Positions 20,894-31,933 of a DNA stretch of 64,000 bases are shown in pieces. The notes under the pieces were generated by a model. It did not search any database, was not told where the DNA came from, and saw only the letters and a list, made by a program, of their open reading frames with translations. Position 1 is the first letter of the stretch, and each line of letters opens with the position of its first letter. Position numbers and translations under genes: made by a program. This stretch comes from Exobasidium rhododendri (Eukaryota > Basidiomycota > Exobasidiomycetes > Exobasidiales > Exobasidiaceae), in NCBI GenBank assembly GCA_026210745.1, contig CP110631.1, forward strand, positions 3,596,001 through 3,660,000, written 5' to 3'.

Positions 20894-22534
20894 ATGCCTG
20901 CGCAATTGAGGAGAGATTGCCCAAGGCAAAGGAGGAAAGGACGTCCCAAGCAAAGAAGGAAGCAAGGCTCTTCACTGGTGTTTCAAGGTCTTTTCTTCTT
21001 GGCCTGTTCTAGCCCTCTTGTCGATTCGAGACCAGTGATGAAGGCGGGAGTGCTTGTTGAAGATCGCAACCAAGATGATGCTGCAGTTTCTCCATCACCA
21101 CCTACCTCACGAAGCCTTGGAAAGAAGAGAGAGTACGATGACTTCAAACATCAACCACTCAGCTTCGACACCCCCGCTGCTCCGAATGTACGCAAGGAAG
21201 GGGAGGAGATTGACCCATCGGACAATAGCGAGGGTATGTATGAAAATGATAGACAGCGACAGTGGGAACATTTGCGAGCAGAATGGAGAGCAGGGTGGGA
21301 GGCAACATCCATCAACCACGATTCGAGACGAGGATCGGCCAGGACTCATCCGCACGTAAACAACAACGTCAAGACGCCAGCGAACGTACCAAGGAGTCGA
21401 AGGAGGGTTGCCTCAAGCGATGATTGCCAACTGCGCTATACACGGCAAAGGGCTCCTTTCCACACTTCACAGGTCGGCAAGCTCGCCACTCGATCACCTC
21501 TCTCGATTGGATTGTTCAAGCCAGGTTATCCTTACGTTCCAAGTGGACAGCGAAGGCGCTCCGCAGCATTCAATGGATCGCTTCAGTACCCCGACTTGCC
21601 GCTGAAGTCAACATTTAGCTCCGATTACACGCCCATACCGCCTTTCACACACACCAACATTTTAAAGCACGGCTGGACAAAGTCTGTCCTAGACGATGAC
21701 ACTAGGTTGTCCATACCTGATGAAAGCAGGAAATCTCGCGATGCGAAAGCCCTAACTAGTCTTGTTTGGGGGAAGAAATGGTACCGGTGGAAAGCTGGTG
21801 AGGGATACGTTTGGAGTCGGAGTAAGGACTTGAGCGTCTACAGGCATGGACCAGGATTTGCTCTGGGTCAACTATTACCTCCGCGAGAAAGACCTCGTAC
21901 GGCCACGTTGCCATTCATCCCGAACGACAGCAAGCGAGATCTTGTGTGGTTGCTTGTCTTTTCCTTTGCGTTCTTTAGTCTGGTTGCATGTGTTCAAGAG
22001 TATCGATGGCGAGCTCGGGCAGATCGTAAAGGCAAGAAACGGAACAGATCATCACTATCCGACGTTGACATATCTCGCAGCACTTCTCCCTCCCTTTTAC
22101 GCCTGACAAAGGCGAGAACGACATCCCTGAGCCACTCCTCACCAACAAGTACAAGGCAACGACTCCGAGCGCACAACTTTCGAGATCTTTGTAGAGTGGC
22201 GCTCTTGAAAGGAGTGACTGGGCTAGGCATGACTGCGAGTAACAGATCGACTGGATTAGCGAACATCCGATGGACTTCAAGACATCACAGGAGTAGCAAT
22301 GAGTACGTCAAACACAACATCGCTGCCGATGGACTTGTTCGAGATGCAAGTGAGGGGTCCATCATTGAATTGTTGGAAAAGGGTGGAGTAGATGGAAGTC
22401 AAATCATCAGCCCTGTCCTAGACAAAGGCCAAGGTCCCTTTTTGACGAAAATCACGACGACGGTGTATGAGGACTTCAGTCTTCATGGTGAAGGGAGGGG
22501 ACAGCAATCGGGGCAGACAAGCAAGTCAGACTAG
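20894..22534 (+). CDS. unrecognised protein with N-terminal hydrophobic stretch and one membrane span
   Basis: A single open frame of 546 residues starting with a very basic stretch (RRDCPRQRRKGRPKQRRK), then a hydrophobic segment FQGLFFLACSSP that could be a signal peptide or anchor. The middle is polar and rich in Arg/Ser with a WGKKWYRWKAGEGYVW cluster near 300. A clear membrane span follows at about 340-360 (LVWLLVFSFAFFSLVACVQEY) with a basic KGKKRNR stretch directly after, then a Ser/Thr/Arg-rich tail. No known domain is recognised. Length, clean ATG and the span suggest a real gene, probably a single-pass membrane protein of the secretory route; orientation is not known. Confidence 0.65.
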   Translation: MPAQLRRDCPRQRRKGRPKQRRKQGSSLVFQGLFFLACSSPLVDSRPVMKAGVLVEDRNQDDAAVSPSPPTSRSLGKKREYDDFKHQPLSFDTPAAPNVRKEGEEIDPSDNSEGMYENDRQRQWEHLRAEWRAGWEATSINHDSRRGSARTHPHVNNNVKTPANVPRSRRRVASSDDCQLRYTRQRAPFHTSQVGKLATRSPLSIGLFKPGYPYVPSGQRRRSAAFNGSLQYPDLPLKSTFSSDYTPIPPFTHTNILKHGWTKSVLDDDTRLSIPDESRKSRDAKALTSLVWGKKWYRWKAGEGYVWSRSKDLSVYRHGPGFALGQLLPPRERPRTATLPFIPNDSKRDLVWLLVFSFAFFSLVACVQEYRWRARADRKGKKRNRSSLSDVDISRSTSPSLLRLTKARTTSLSHSSPTSTRQRLRAHNFRDLCRVALLKGVTGLGMTASNRSTGLANIRWTSRHHRSSNEYVKHNIAADGLVRDASEGSIIELLEKGGVDGSQIISPVLDKGQGPFLTKITTTVYEDFSLHGEGRGQQSGQTSKSD

Positions 22535-23824
22535 TTGCGACAACCAGTGACTCTAGCAACACAGCAAATACAAGCTGCCAGCCAATTCTCGTAGTAGCAA
22601 GAACGAAAAAGAAAACCTAAAATTAAGATCAGATCTCTTCTCTCGTCCATCGCTGTACTTACTATCTACATTTATACCATCAACCTTGCATTCGAATACT
22701 GCTATAGCACATCTCTTCCTTTCGCCTCTTACCTCTTCTCGAGAAGGAGCAGTAAGCTCTATTTTGAGCATCATCGATGCTCGGAAGCTCCTTTTCACTA
22801 ATAAGAACGATGATGCTTCGCAAAGCCCCCTCTCACAAGATTCGAGAGCGAATTTCACTATTGTGCCCTTATCTACGCTATTCAATGTATTTGTCCGAAG
22901 TGCGTAGCGTGAAAGGCATCGAGGATCATGGGAAAGATTAGGATGAGCTTGCTGGTCAATGATGAGTTTGCCAAGATTTCTTAGTGGGACGAGGAAAGAG
23001 CACTGCCAAGTCAATGTGATCCACTCCCAAGACTTGGATCCTTCCCTAAGTCAATTTCATAGTCCAGAGATACGCGACCCCCTTCCCAAATGATGAAACG
23101 GTGTTTAAATCGTGAACTGTCTTCCAGAATAGGATCTGTAGATTCATCTTGGCATTTCCTTTTCAAAATAAAGAAGCTCCTTCTTTAGTGTAATGATTTT
23201 TTCCTTACATTGTCATAGTTCAGACTAAACGTTAAAGTGGTGTAAGTTCGTGAGGCTGCCTGCATCTGGCCGTCTCGTGTACACCATTGTCACTCCAGTC
23301 CAGATCTTGGCACTTCCTGCCGTAACGACCTGCATCAATTTTTCAAGCCATGGAACAGCTCATGCCTCATCTTGTTCTATTAATACCATCTGGGGAAAGG
23401 GGCGAGTGGCAAGCTACCGCTGCATCCTTCACAACACGGTATATTGCCTTCTTTCCCTTATCTGACAAGACAAGAGTGGAAGTAGAAGGAGAGTCCTTAC
23501 ATATGCACACCCCTCGGGCGACAGCAAAATCTCGTCGGAGCTATCTTGAACCGCCGCTATAACATGGAGGCTGGGGACCGCCAAGGAATATTACGTGCCC
23601 AGAGATGAGAGCATCAGCCCATCAGAGTGGGCAGCAAATGCGAATGCGATGAGAGAGAGCATATATAGGACGAGAAGAGGCATTAGCAGCTTGAATCGCT
23701 TTCCTTTGATGTCCCGGTGCCACTCGCGAATCCTATATAAGCCACAACCCACCTCTGTTTCTCGTACAGCACTTGTACACTTTTTCCCTCTATAAGATCT
23801 TGAAGAAGAAGGCAGGTTGCTCGC
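22535..23824. other. long intergenic region upstream of the LrgA-LrgB-like gene
   Basis: About 1.3 kb with no convincing gene. Open frames of 70-153 codons on both strands lack coding character. The right end holds the promoter of the next gene, with a TATA box at 23734-23740. Confidence 0.4.
23734..23740 (+). promoter_or_regulatory. TATA box of the LrgA-LrgB-like gene
   Basis: TATATAA, 91 bases before the start codon at 23825 in a pyrimidine-rich stretch, a good position for a fungal core promoter. Another TATATA lies near 23660. Confidence 0.5.
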
Positions 23825-26534
23825 ATGTCCACACCAGTCGTACCTTCGGCAACGTCGCTTGAAGATGTGCCTCCTTCTGCAGCAGCCGATCATACTCAGT
23901 CTGCTGTACGTCCCACATCGACGCAGTCCAGCGACACCCGCCAAAACATACCCGACAGCAGCATATCCAGCCTACAAGGAGGCGATCCAGGGGGGCAGAA
24001 CGATCGAGTTCGTAGCGCCGGGGACGTCTGGGCAGCAGTCGTATTGGTAAGTGCCTTCTTGTGCCGCTCTAAACCGTCGGTGCGATGCTACTAAGCGTGA
24101 CGTTTCCACGGCAGACATGGCAAAACCAAAAGAGACATCTTTTCACTTCGTGGGTGCATGTGCCTCTGGGTGTCATGTTCTTGCTCACTGTCACTTGGGG
24201 ATTTCGTCTCGCGATCAACATTGCACCGTTCCGCTTTCCGGCTCCAGTCATTGCTATGATCATGTTCTTTGGAGTCCTGCTGCTATTGGATGTACTGTCC
24301 GATCTGTTTCCAGGCCAGCAACAGAAGGACGATGTGGAAAAGGATGCAGCGGTGATTGTGAAGCAAGATAACAAGAAGAAGCGCTTCGTGGATCCATTCA
24401 TGAGTCTACTGGCACCACCGTGTGAATTTCTCCTTCGTAACATGTGCGTATCACCTCTCTTCTTTCCCTCGCACGCAAGATTTTTCGCTATCTGTCCTCG
24501 GTGAGAAGAAGCACTGACACCTTGCTCTGCATTATCTCTGTCAGGTCCGTCATGTTCACGCCAAGCTTTGTCCTGATTCCTGCGCGAGAAGTCATCCCAG
24601 GCAGAGAGATTGGCCTGCTTGCCGCCTGGTTTGCCGTGTCGCAGGTGATCGGCTTTGTTTTCCCGGTGCTGTTCATACGCTTATCGGACTGGGTGACGAA
24701 GAAAAGCAAGATAATCCTCACGAAAGCAGAGAAGCAGCGTTCGCCCAGTCCTTCGCAGTATGAGGGTACACCCTCCCGTCGAGCTAGTCTAGCCACCATT
24801 TCGGGGGTTGATTGGGAAAAAGGAATGAGCTTCTCTGGCGGTCAAAAATTAGGAACAGTAGCCACAGGATTGTCTGGCTTGACGGCCAACGTCATCGCAC
24901 CGATCAGTCACTTGCCCATGGATATCGATGCTGATGCTTGGAGACATATCGAATCGACTGCGCTGGAACTAGCAAGACAGCAAGGAGACCCTGCTGTGAC
25001 TGGCTATCAGAACAACAAACCCTCTCACTTTGTCTATCGAGATTACTCACCAAGATCGGACGTCTCTAGTTTCCGCCATGACCAGCACCAATGCCTCCAA
25101 GCTGGTCAACATAGCTACGAATCTTCCTCAAGGCCTAGAAAAGTAGGTCGTGCTTCCAGCCGTCGTGTAGCCAGGTCCAGAAGTCGGTCGCCAATGTCTA
25201 AGGGAGGTGTGAGGAAGAGGAGTGAAAGCACCCCACCTTCTCTAGCAGAATATCGCTTTCCCTTTACGACTCCATACACCCTTGACGATGCAGACAACGC
25301 ACATTTGGCTATACCACCAGCGTCCCTACAAGTAGATCCGTTGAGTCATTTTTCCGTGTTCCCTGGAGTGACGACGGTAAAGAAGGCGCCTCCTATTGCA
25401 GACATCCTCGAGGAAGATAAACCGTATTCTGGGCGTATTTCCGACCTCCACTCCGATGCAGAGACAAGAAGACCATCAAGGGTCAGCTTTGAGGCCTCTG
25501 TGAAGAACATACCCAAGTTCACAATAGGCATGCCAGAGATCCAAGAAAAGCGTGCGGATGGTGCTTCTGTGGCAGCTTCTGATAGGGCAACTGGACAAAC
25601 GGCAGGACAAGATGTGTCAGATGCAGCGTCAAGCTGCGGAAGCACAGAAGGAGACGCCATCGAAAGACTTTCAAGCTGGATGAGTGATCTCATTACACCT
25701 ACCATCTACTTCCTCCTCTTCTTGGCCGGTCTCCCACTCTATTTTGTGGCCGACATTGCTCTACCATTATTCTTAGGAGTCAACATTCTCACTTTCGTTG
25801 CCGCCATCACAATTGTACCACCAAAGATTCGGAGGTTCTTGCATCCAATCTTGAGCTGCAGCATTGCCACAGTCTTTATCATCTGGGCTTTTGCTGCCAT
25901 GAAGGGCATCAGTATTAAAGATTGCTTGAATCAGTACTATAGCATCGACACACGGTACTCAGATCTGTGGGCACTTCAAGCTTACCAAGGCAGAATACCC
26001 GGTGCTGGTGACGTTCTGTTCAGCACTCTCGACGCTGGAATTGTGGCTTTGGCTGTTCCAATGTATCGATATCGAAAAGAGCTGAAAGAGAACATCGTCA
26101 GGATGATGACGGTGCTCGTACCCTGTGCGACACTCTCGCTATTCTTCTTCAACTGGATAGCCGCGTTGATGGGTCTAGATGAAGTCAGGTCTCTGGCCTT
26201 CACTGCAAGATTCATGAGCACACCACTGGCAATCGAATTAGCGGCCAACATCGGAGCTGACGAGAGCATCACGGTCATCTTGGTCGTCATCACAGGAATC
26301 TTGGCGGCAATTTTCAAGGATCAATTCTTCAGGTTGATGAAAGTAAATCGAGATGACTACATCATCATTGGCATCACAATGGGCAGTACAGCTGGTGCTA
26401 TTGGAGCAAGTAGTCTGATCAGTACGCCAAGAGTCATGGCCGTCGCTAGTCTCAGCTTTGTGATCTTTGGGAGCATTCTACTGATTGCTACTGCCATTCC
26501 TCCTGTGGTAGACATCGTCCGCATGCTTGCTTGA
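23825..26534 (+). CDS. LrgA-LrgB fusion membrane protein (PLGG1/CidB-like)
   Basis: Three exons, 23825-24046, 24115-24443, 24545-26534; 846 residues. The second intron splits RNM from SVMFTPSFVLIP and restores frame. The N-terminal membrane part resembles LrgA (FRFPAPVIAMIMFFGVLLLLD). The C-terminal part resembles LrgB (GAGDVLFSTLDAGIVALAVPMYRY, STPLAIELAANIGADESITVILVVITGILAAIF, GITMGSTAGAIGASS). This is the same order as in plant plastid glycolate/glycerate carrier PLGG1. Between them lies a roughly 250-residue hydrophilic, Ser/Arg-rich insertion (SRRVARSRSRSP) not expected in transporters of this type. No plastid exists in fungi, so substrate and membrane are unknown. Family assignment confident; function inferred only as transport of small organic acids. 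Confidence 0.85.
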
Positions 26535-26861
26535 CACTTGTAAAAGGCAGCATGACCTTTTTATATGTATACTACCACTTGCTTCGTAATAGACGCCTGC
26601 CGAATTTCTGTCTTCCTCCCTGAGGTGGCCATATCATTGTCGTAGTAGAGTAGACTGAGATGCTAGCAAAGTTTAGTACTGCCAATTTAAGACCCACTAG
26701 GAATTACGCACTCACGTCCTCGCACTTTTTCCGGCCGAAGCAGAATGAATCCAATATTTAAAGATTGCAGGGAAGTGACAATGCTATTGTAGTAGAAGCA
26801 TTCATCGATTCCACTGCTCCTTCAAATCCTCGACTGCTGCCGTCAAGGTGTGTGCAAGAAT
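26535..26861. promoter_or_regulatory. intergenic region upstream of the glutamine amidotransferase
   Basis: 327 bases between two same-strand genes; holds a 3' end and the next promoter. No clear element seen. Confidence 0.3.
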
Positions 26862-27993
26862 ATGAACAAGACAACAAAGGTCCTGTCAATAGCTCTGCTC
26901 ATTGCCGATACACCGGTGCCTCAAGTAGTAGCGGAACGGGGTGACTACTTCAGGATATACTCGGAATGGCTCAACAAATCACTAGCTGCTGTACCTAGAC
27001 ACTCATGGCAGGACGACTACACGATCGACATCACACCCTTCGATGTCGTCAAAGATAGAAAATACCCCGACGAAGGCATGATCAAAGATGGGCTTTTCGA
27101 CGCCATCATGATCACAGGTAGCTGTAAGTGACACACTGTCAAAAGTAAAAAAAAAAAGACTAGAAAACTTTGCTCCCTGATGAATCTGCCTTGAAAGTGT
27201 CTTACAATTCTTTCTTCTTCTTGATCTGCTATACCCAGCTGCGTCTGCTTATGTCGATGTTCCTTGGATCAACGAGCTAGTGGCCTACGTCAAGCACGTT
27301 TCGGATGAGCATCCACTGATCCGAATTATGGGAATATGCTTTGGACATCAGATTGTCGCTCGAGCTCTAGGTGGGAAAGTTGAACTGAATGAAGAGGGGT
27401 GGGAGCTGGGATCGTATGAATGCCAATTGACAGAAGATGGCAGGGAGCTCTTAGGTTACAATGAGGATGAATCAGTGATGCGCATACATCAAGTTCATCG
27501 AGATATAGTCACTGAAGTACCGGAGCAGTGCATCAATCTGGCAACGACCAGCAAGACGAGCTTCCAAGGTCTTGCTGTCCGCTATCCGACAGATGCACCT
27601 CCGATACCCTCCACTGCTGGCACCTCGTCCTACATGGCTTTCGATGTCTCGGACTTCCATAGTGATTCGTCTGGACCTTTACCGGTTCGATCAGCGCAGA
27701 TCTTATCTGTGCAAGGTCATCCAGAGTTCGACGAGGGCATCGTGTCGACCGTCGTGAATGTTCGAACAGAGGTGAGAGCAGCGCACTTTGCAGTAGCCGG
27801 CCTTAATGGACGTTCTCGATGTCTGACCTTCGACGTGTCCCACTTTCAGACTGGCATACTTACCGGGTCGGTGTCAGAGGAGGCGCTGAGAAGGGCAAAG
27901 CTGCCACACGATGGAGTCAGACTGGGGATGAACTTTCTTGCTATGCTTGGTGTAGAGCCCCGAAAGACTGACATCGACGAAGCTTTGACTTAG
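26862..27993 (+). CDS. class I glutamine amidotransferase-like protein
   Basis: Exons 26862-27123, 27239-27771 and 27850-27993 give 312 residues. The fold and triad of GATase1 are present: nucleophile Cys 121 in GICFGHQIV, followed by ARALGG, with His 248 and Glu 250 in QGHPEF. It resembles stand-alone fungal GMP-synthase-like amidotransferases (the yeast YLR126C group) rather than a fused synthetase; no synthetase domain follows. Such proteins may release ammonia or act as hydrolases on gamma-glutamyl bonds; the real substrate is unknown. The third exon is chosen because splicing restores the usual helix after VNVRTE (TGILTGSVSEEALRRA). The 78-base second intron is stop-free and in frame. 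The ATG at 26862 is used. Confidence 0.85.
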
Positions 27994-28582
27994 CGGCTGT
28001 CGTAAGAATCTCTTGGACCCTCAATTGTGTACGATCACTTGACGCTACCTGCAACGGTCGAAGATAGAAGCAAGAATCATGTTGCCTTTGACCCCCGATC
28101 CCCTTCAGCACGGCACTGACTGACCCTACTCAGTGCCAGGTCAGAGAGTGCCGCCATCCGTGTGAGACGTCAGTCGGTCAGAGATAAAGACAAACACATT
28201 GAGCGTCTCGATTGGAGGAGGAGCGACCGATTTCCTGTGATGGCGTGCTTTATTGCAAAGAAGGCGTCGCGAAGCACGCATTTATCCAAAATTGTGTCGT
28301 ACCCCAACGCAAGATCCTATGGCGAGCTTGTTTATCTCCATTTTTGTTTTGTAACACGCCTACACCAAGGAATGCAGATCGACACGATTTCTGAACCCCC
28401 GGTCAGCTTGGGCCTTTTTCGACGCTGATCGGGGCCATGATGGCGACATTGAATAAAAGGAGCAGAGGAGGGGGAAAGGGGATGAAGTTGATGATGGCCC
28501 TTGCTTTGCTCTCAAGATCGTCCCGCCATTCCTGCTCTGGATAGCAGTCTTGCCATCTTCAAGTGCACATACGTAGAACAAG
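27994..28582. other. intergenic region, nothing recognised
   Basis: 589 bases between two plus-strand genes. It includes 3' sequence of the amidotransferase gene and the promoter of the next; no motif stands out beyond a single gacgtcag near 28167. Confidence 0.3.
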
Positions 28583-29755
28583 ATGTTGCACTCACCTCTT
28601 TCCTTGACTTTGGAGTCGCAGACAACAGCGAAAGCACACAAACGCAGCCGACAAGCCAGCACTACAGGAAAGACACACTTTAGGATAGCTCCGACTCTCC
28701 TCGAGACTGGTACTCTCGACTCTGCGCATGTCAGTACCAGCTCACAATACTACGACGAGCAGTGGAAGCAATGGATGTCACGATCGCCTCTCGTTGGTAG
28801 CACCGGTAGCAAAATCATCGCATCCGCTACTACAGCTCCACCTTTGGCATCATCGAAGAGTAGCTACGACATCGGATGGCAGAAGTGGATGCTCGATCAC
28901 AGGCCTGACAACACAACGACTGCGCTCTTTGAGGATGTCCCGCGAGCAGCCACGCTACCGATCATGTCGAGGCTACCGATAGAAACTAACGAGCACGACT
29001 CTGTTGCGGCTGAACCTACCAAGGTAGGAAGCCTTGACTATCTCTTCGCTGGAGAAGAGGACGTAGGAGGAGTACACCCCGATAGAAATGTGGCGTCTAC
29101 TTCTGATCTAAAGTACACTCGAGCTCGCTTGCCTGACCTCGACGACGACTCTTACCAGCTCTGGCTGTCACTTCATTCTCTTCGGTCCCTATCGGACGAT
29201 TATGCAGAAGGGTACGAGGTACAGAAAGCGAAGAGAAATTCCCAGACCGGATCAGGAAGAGCAGGCGTCGCACCTCCCCACCCTATCTCTGCCGACATGA
29301 ACGAGAGCCAGTGTCCAGCCTTTGCCGAAAGTACTTCTCAATCGTCACAGGACACCTTAGCTTTACTCAAGAGACTCTTCAATTGGGATGAATTGCCCCC
29401 TCTATCGGAAGATGTTGAACACACGTGGTATGGGGTTGCCTTTCGGTCCAAGCGAAGAGTCGGTAGTGAGAGCGTCAACTTCTATGAAGACGATCGACTA
29501 TCACATGAAGAAGCTGTCAATTCAGGTGGTCTCTTGATGTACTGGTATGGTTCCCCTTCAGAAAAGACCGGTCACAATCTAGCGACGTGTATCTGGACTT
29601 CAAGAAGTGACGCACTCAAGGCGTCTTCTTTGCCATTGCACGCTCGCGCGGCTGTCCATGCTCGGAAAGCATACGAGAGCTTTGAGCTGAGTCGATACGC
29701 CATACGGAAGGTGCCGGGCGAGACCCGACTGCGACTGGAAGAGTGGATGGAGTAG
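28583..29755 (+). CDS. UPF0643 family protein
   Basis: Single exon of 390 residues. The N-terminal two thirds is divergent and Ser/Thr rich. The C-terminal part carries the conserved signature of the fungal UPF0643 family: WYGVAFRSKRR, LLMYWYGSP, ATCIWTSRSDALKASSLPLHARAA, a YESFELSRYAIRK helix and a final RLEEWME. The family has no established biochemical function. Two near-identical SxYD-x-W-x-x-WM segments, YYDEQWKQWM and YDIGWQKWM, occur early in the protein. Length is somewhat above the usual family range because of the disordered insertion. Start ATG is the first in frame. Confidence 0.8.
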   Translation: MLHSPLSLTLESQTTAKAHKRSRQASTTGKTHFRIAPTLLETGTLDSAHVSTSSQYYDEQWKQWMSRSPLVGSTGSKIIASATTAPPLASSKSSYDIGWQKWMLDHRPDNTTTALFEDVPRAATLPIMSRLPIETNEHDSVAAEPTKVGSLDYLFAGEEDVGGVHPDRNVASTSDLKYTRARLPDLDDDSYQLWLSLHSLRSLSDDYAEGYEVQKAKRNSQTGSGRAGVAPPHPISADMNESQCPAFAESTSQSSQDTLALLKRLFNWDELPPLSEDVEHTWYGVAFRSKRRVGSESVNFYEDDRLSHEEAVNSGGLLMYWYGSPSEKTGHNLATCIWTSRSDALKASSLPLHARAAVHARKAYESFELSRYAIRKVPGETRLRLEEWME

Positions 29756-30069
29756 CACCTTGCATGCACTCTAAGTCGAACCCGGCACAGCATTGCACAT
29801 CACATCGACGAATCTGTAGTGAGCTTCATCTACAGCATGTGTACTACACGAACGACACGCTCTAAATACCCCAGCAGCATACACTCTTCTCTCTACCAGC
29901 ACATCTTCATTTTCACTCATTACCATCAGTCTCTTCTTCCTGCTCAAATCATCTAGACGTTCATAAAAAATACGCACATTCATAGCAGACGTCTTTGATT
30001 CAATAGATTTCAAGTTATTTTCTCTATAGACTTTCCAAGACAGACGATCCATACCATCGCTCTTTCCTC
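29756..30069. other. convergent 3' intergenic region
   Basis: 314 bases between the UPF0643 stop and the dienelactone hydrolase stop; both 3' ends. A ggttcga-like sequence on the minus strand was considered as a tRNA B box and rejected. Confidence 0.35.
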
Positions 30070-30914
30070 TTAGACGAGCACTTTGGTGAAGAATTGACTA
30101 GTAGCTTCGAGAGACTCCTCGTATCCAGCCTTGACCTTTGCGTCATTGACATCGGGTCGGCATCCGAATCCATGGACGGTGTTGGGGTAGAGCTTGGAGC
30201 CGGAGTCGAGGTACTTGCCCTTGAGGGTCTTCATCCAAGTCTCTTTCACTTCACCAGAGAACACTGCAAATTGAGGGATTAGGGATATGAGTAGATGGCA
30301 AACAGATGATGCAACACAGGCATCGACAGCAGCTACTTACGAGGGTCGAGTTCAGCTTCATTAATGAGGACGGGCGTCTTGACGTTGCTGGCCTCCTTTG
30401 GCTCGAGCAAGCTGGGGTGGTACAAGGCGATTCCTTTGACAATGGAGTCTGCGCTTGCCAAGTACGCCAGCTTACCGCCGTAGCAGTAGCCAATTGCACC
30501 AACTGGTCCGCTCTTGCCGAGTTCCTCGACGACACTCTTGAAAATGGGGTATGTCTTGTCTGGGCCGTTACCTTTACCCATCCAAGCTCCAAAGTTCTCA
30601 AAGTTCTTTCCCATGGCTTCGTCACTGGGAGGGCCGTCGGCAGCTTTGCTGGGCAAGCTGAAGTCCTTTGGGTTGATTGGTCCTCCGGGGAAGATGTCGG
30701 GGACGTAGACACTCAGGCCACTCTTACTTGCCAAGGTGTCTGCGACAATCTTGGGGTTGGTGATACCGTTGCCATAGATGTCGGTTGCAATCACAATACT
30801 GCCGTTCTTGCTGCCCTTTGCGACGTATGTGTTGACTCCTCCGATCTTTGCGTCTGATCCAGCGGGCACACCAGGCAATTCCTTCAAGTCAACGCAGTGT
30901 TCACAAAATGACAT
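30070..30914 (-). CDS. dienelactone hydrolase family protein
   Basis: Alpha/beta-hydrolase of the dienelactone hydrolase type, cleaving lactones or esters in the cytosol; the natural substrate is unknown. Two minus-strand exons, 30914-30341 and 30263-30070, give 255 residues. The Cys-Asp-His triad is complete: Cys 144 in GYCYGGKLA, Asp 190 in NEAELDP and His 222 in NTVHGFGCRP. The MSFCEHCVDLKELPG start is the usual one for fungal members. The 77-base intron lies right after the Asp motif and restores frame. A TATA box lies 85 bases upstream. Confidence 0.92.
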
Positions 30915-31933
30915 GGTGTGGTATGTGTGCTTTTAAGATAGAAGGTGTGGATGTAGTGGTGAATGAGGACGAACTTCGATACGGCATTTGAGGCAGCTTA
31001 TATATACCCTTGGTCTTCGCCTGTCCAACGTTCGCGAACACTTTCGAACCTCCACATTATTGCATCGCGCGCACTTTAACATCGAATCGATCGACCTGGC
31101 TTTGGCAGTAAATTTTTTTAGCGGTTTTGAATTATGAATGAATGCTTGATCACGGGTCTTGTTGACTAGTGCTGCTACCGTGAAGTTTGTATTACATAGT
31201 AACGGCTTATGTAAGGCGATTCTTTGGCGCCAAGTGGAAGTCGAAGTGTGGGTCGTGAATGCGGGGCTCAAGTACATCGTTCTATTCTACTCTGTGCGAC
31301 ACTGACCATCATTCTGCATCGACGGCACAATTCTACACCATGTTGTCAATGGGCCTTATTCATGCTGATCAGGGCGTTCGCTTTTTAGTGGGTGCGCTTG
31401 TCAGGGGCGTATACCCTACGAGTGGTCTGAGCAGATATCGCTTGGATTCACGGAGAGTTTCTTCGCCAACAGGCGACGGTTAGTATTGCCAAAGGTTCAC
31501 TCTCGCTGATCTCTTACAAAGCCGTCATCAGCTCTGCCAGCTTCGGAGAACGGAGTCATTGGTGCGGCTGGAAAGTAGACCAGTTCAAGTAGAGACAAAT
31601 TTCGTCACCGTCCAAAGAATACAGAGATACAATCAGCGCTCCTGCCTATATCTCTGGTCAAAAGTTGAGTAGCAAGCGGTGTTGTATCTCGAGGAAGAGC
31701 CTTCTCTCCGTCTCTCACTTCAGCCCCGCAGCAGAACGCAGTACTGTCTTCGTCCCTGAGACCGGCAGAGAGGCACGCAAATACTTCCCTACGAATTTCC
31801 TCTTAAGAGCTGTATTTCCGCCGTCGCTTGAGCATTGCCCTACAACGATTTCTTTCTTTCCTGGCACCCCCTCTCCCTTAGTATCCTTTCACGCTGCTAT
31901 TTCTCGATACAGTGGAGGTCCTTGAATCCGGCA
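30915..31933. promoter_or_regulatory. divergent intergenic region, dienelactone hydrolase / aquaporin
   Basis: About 1 kb between opposing start codons. Apart from the TATA box at 30999-31006 no element was recognised. Open frames within are short and not coding-like. The part before the aquaporin start is C/T rich, as in many fungal 5' leaders. Confidence 0.4.
30999..31006 (-). promoter_or_regulatory. TATA box of the dienelactone hydrolase gene
   Basis: TATATATA 85 bases upstream of the start codon at 30914, ideally spaced; suggests a strongly or inducibly expressed gene. Confidence 0.55.

Noticed and set aside
22553-23014. 153-codon minus-strand frame
   Set aside because: Starts only at a non-ATG codon in a sensible position and ends in composition-driven hydrophobic sequence; no family.
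29760-29860. tRNA-like B box (GGTTCGA) on the minus strand
   Set aside because: No matching A box or foldable acceptor stem at the required distance.
30306-30857. 183-codon plus-strand frame over the dienelactone hydrolase
   Set aside because: Antisense to conserved exons of a well-supported gene.
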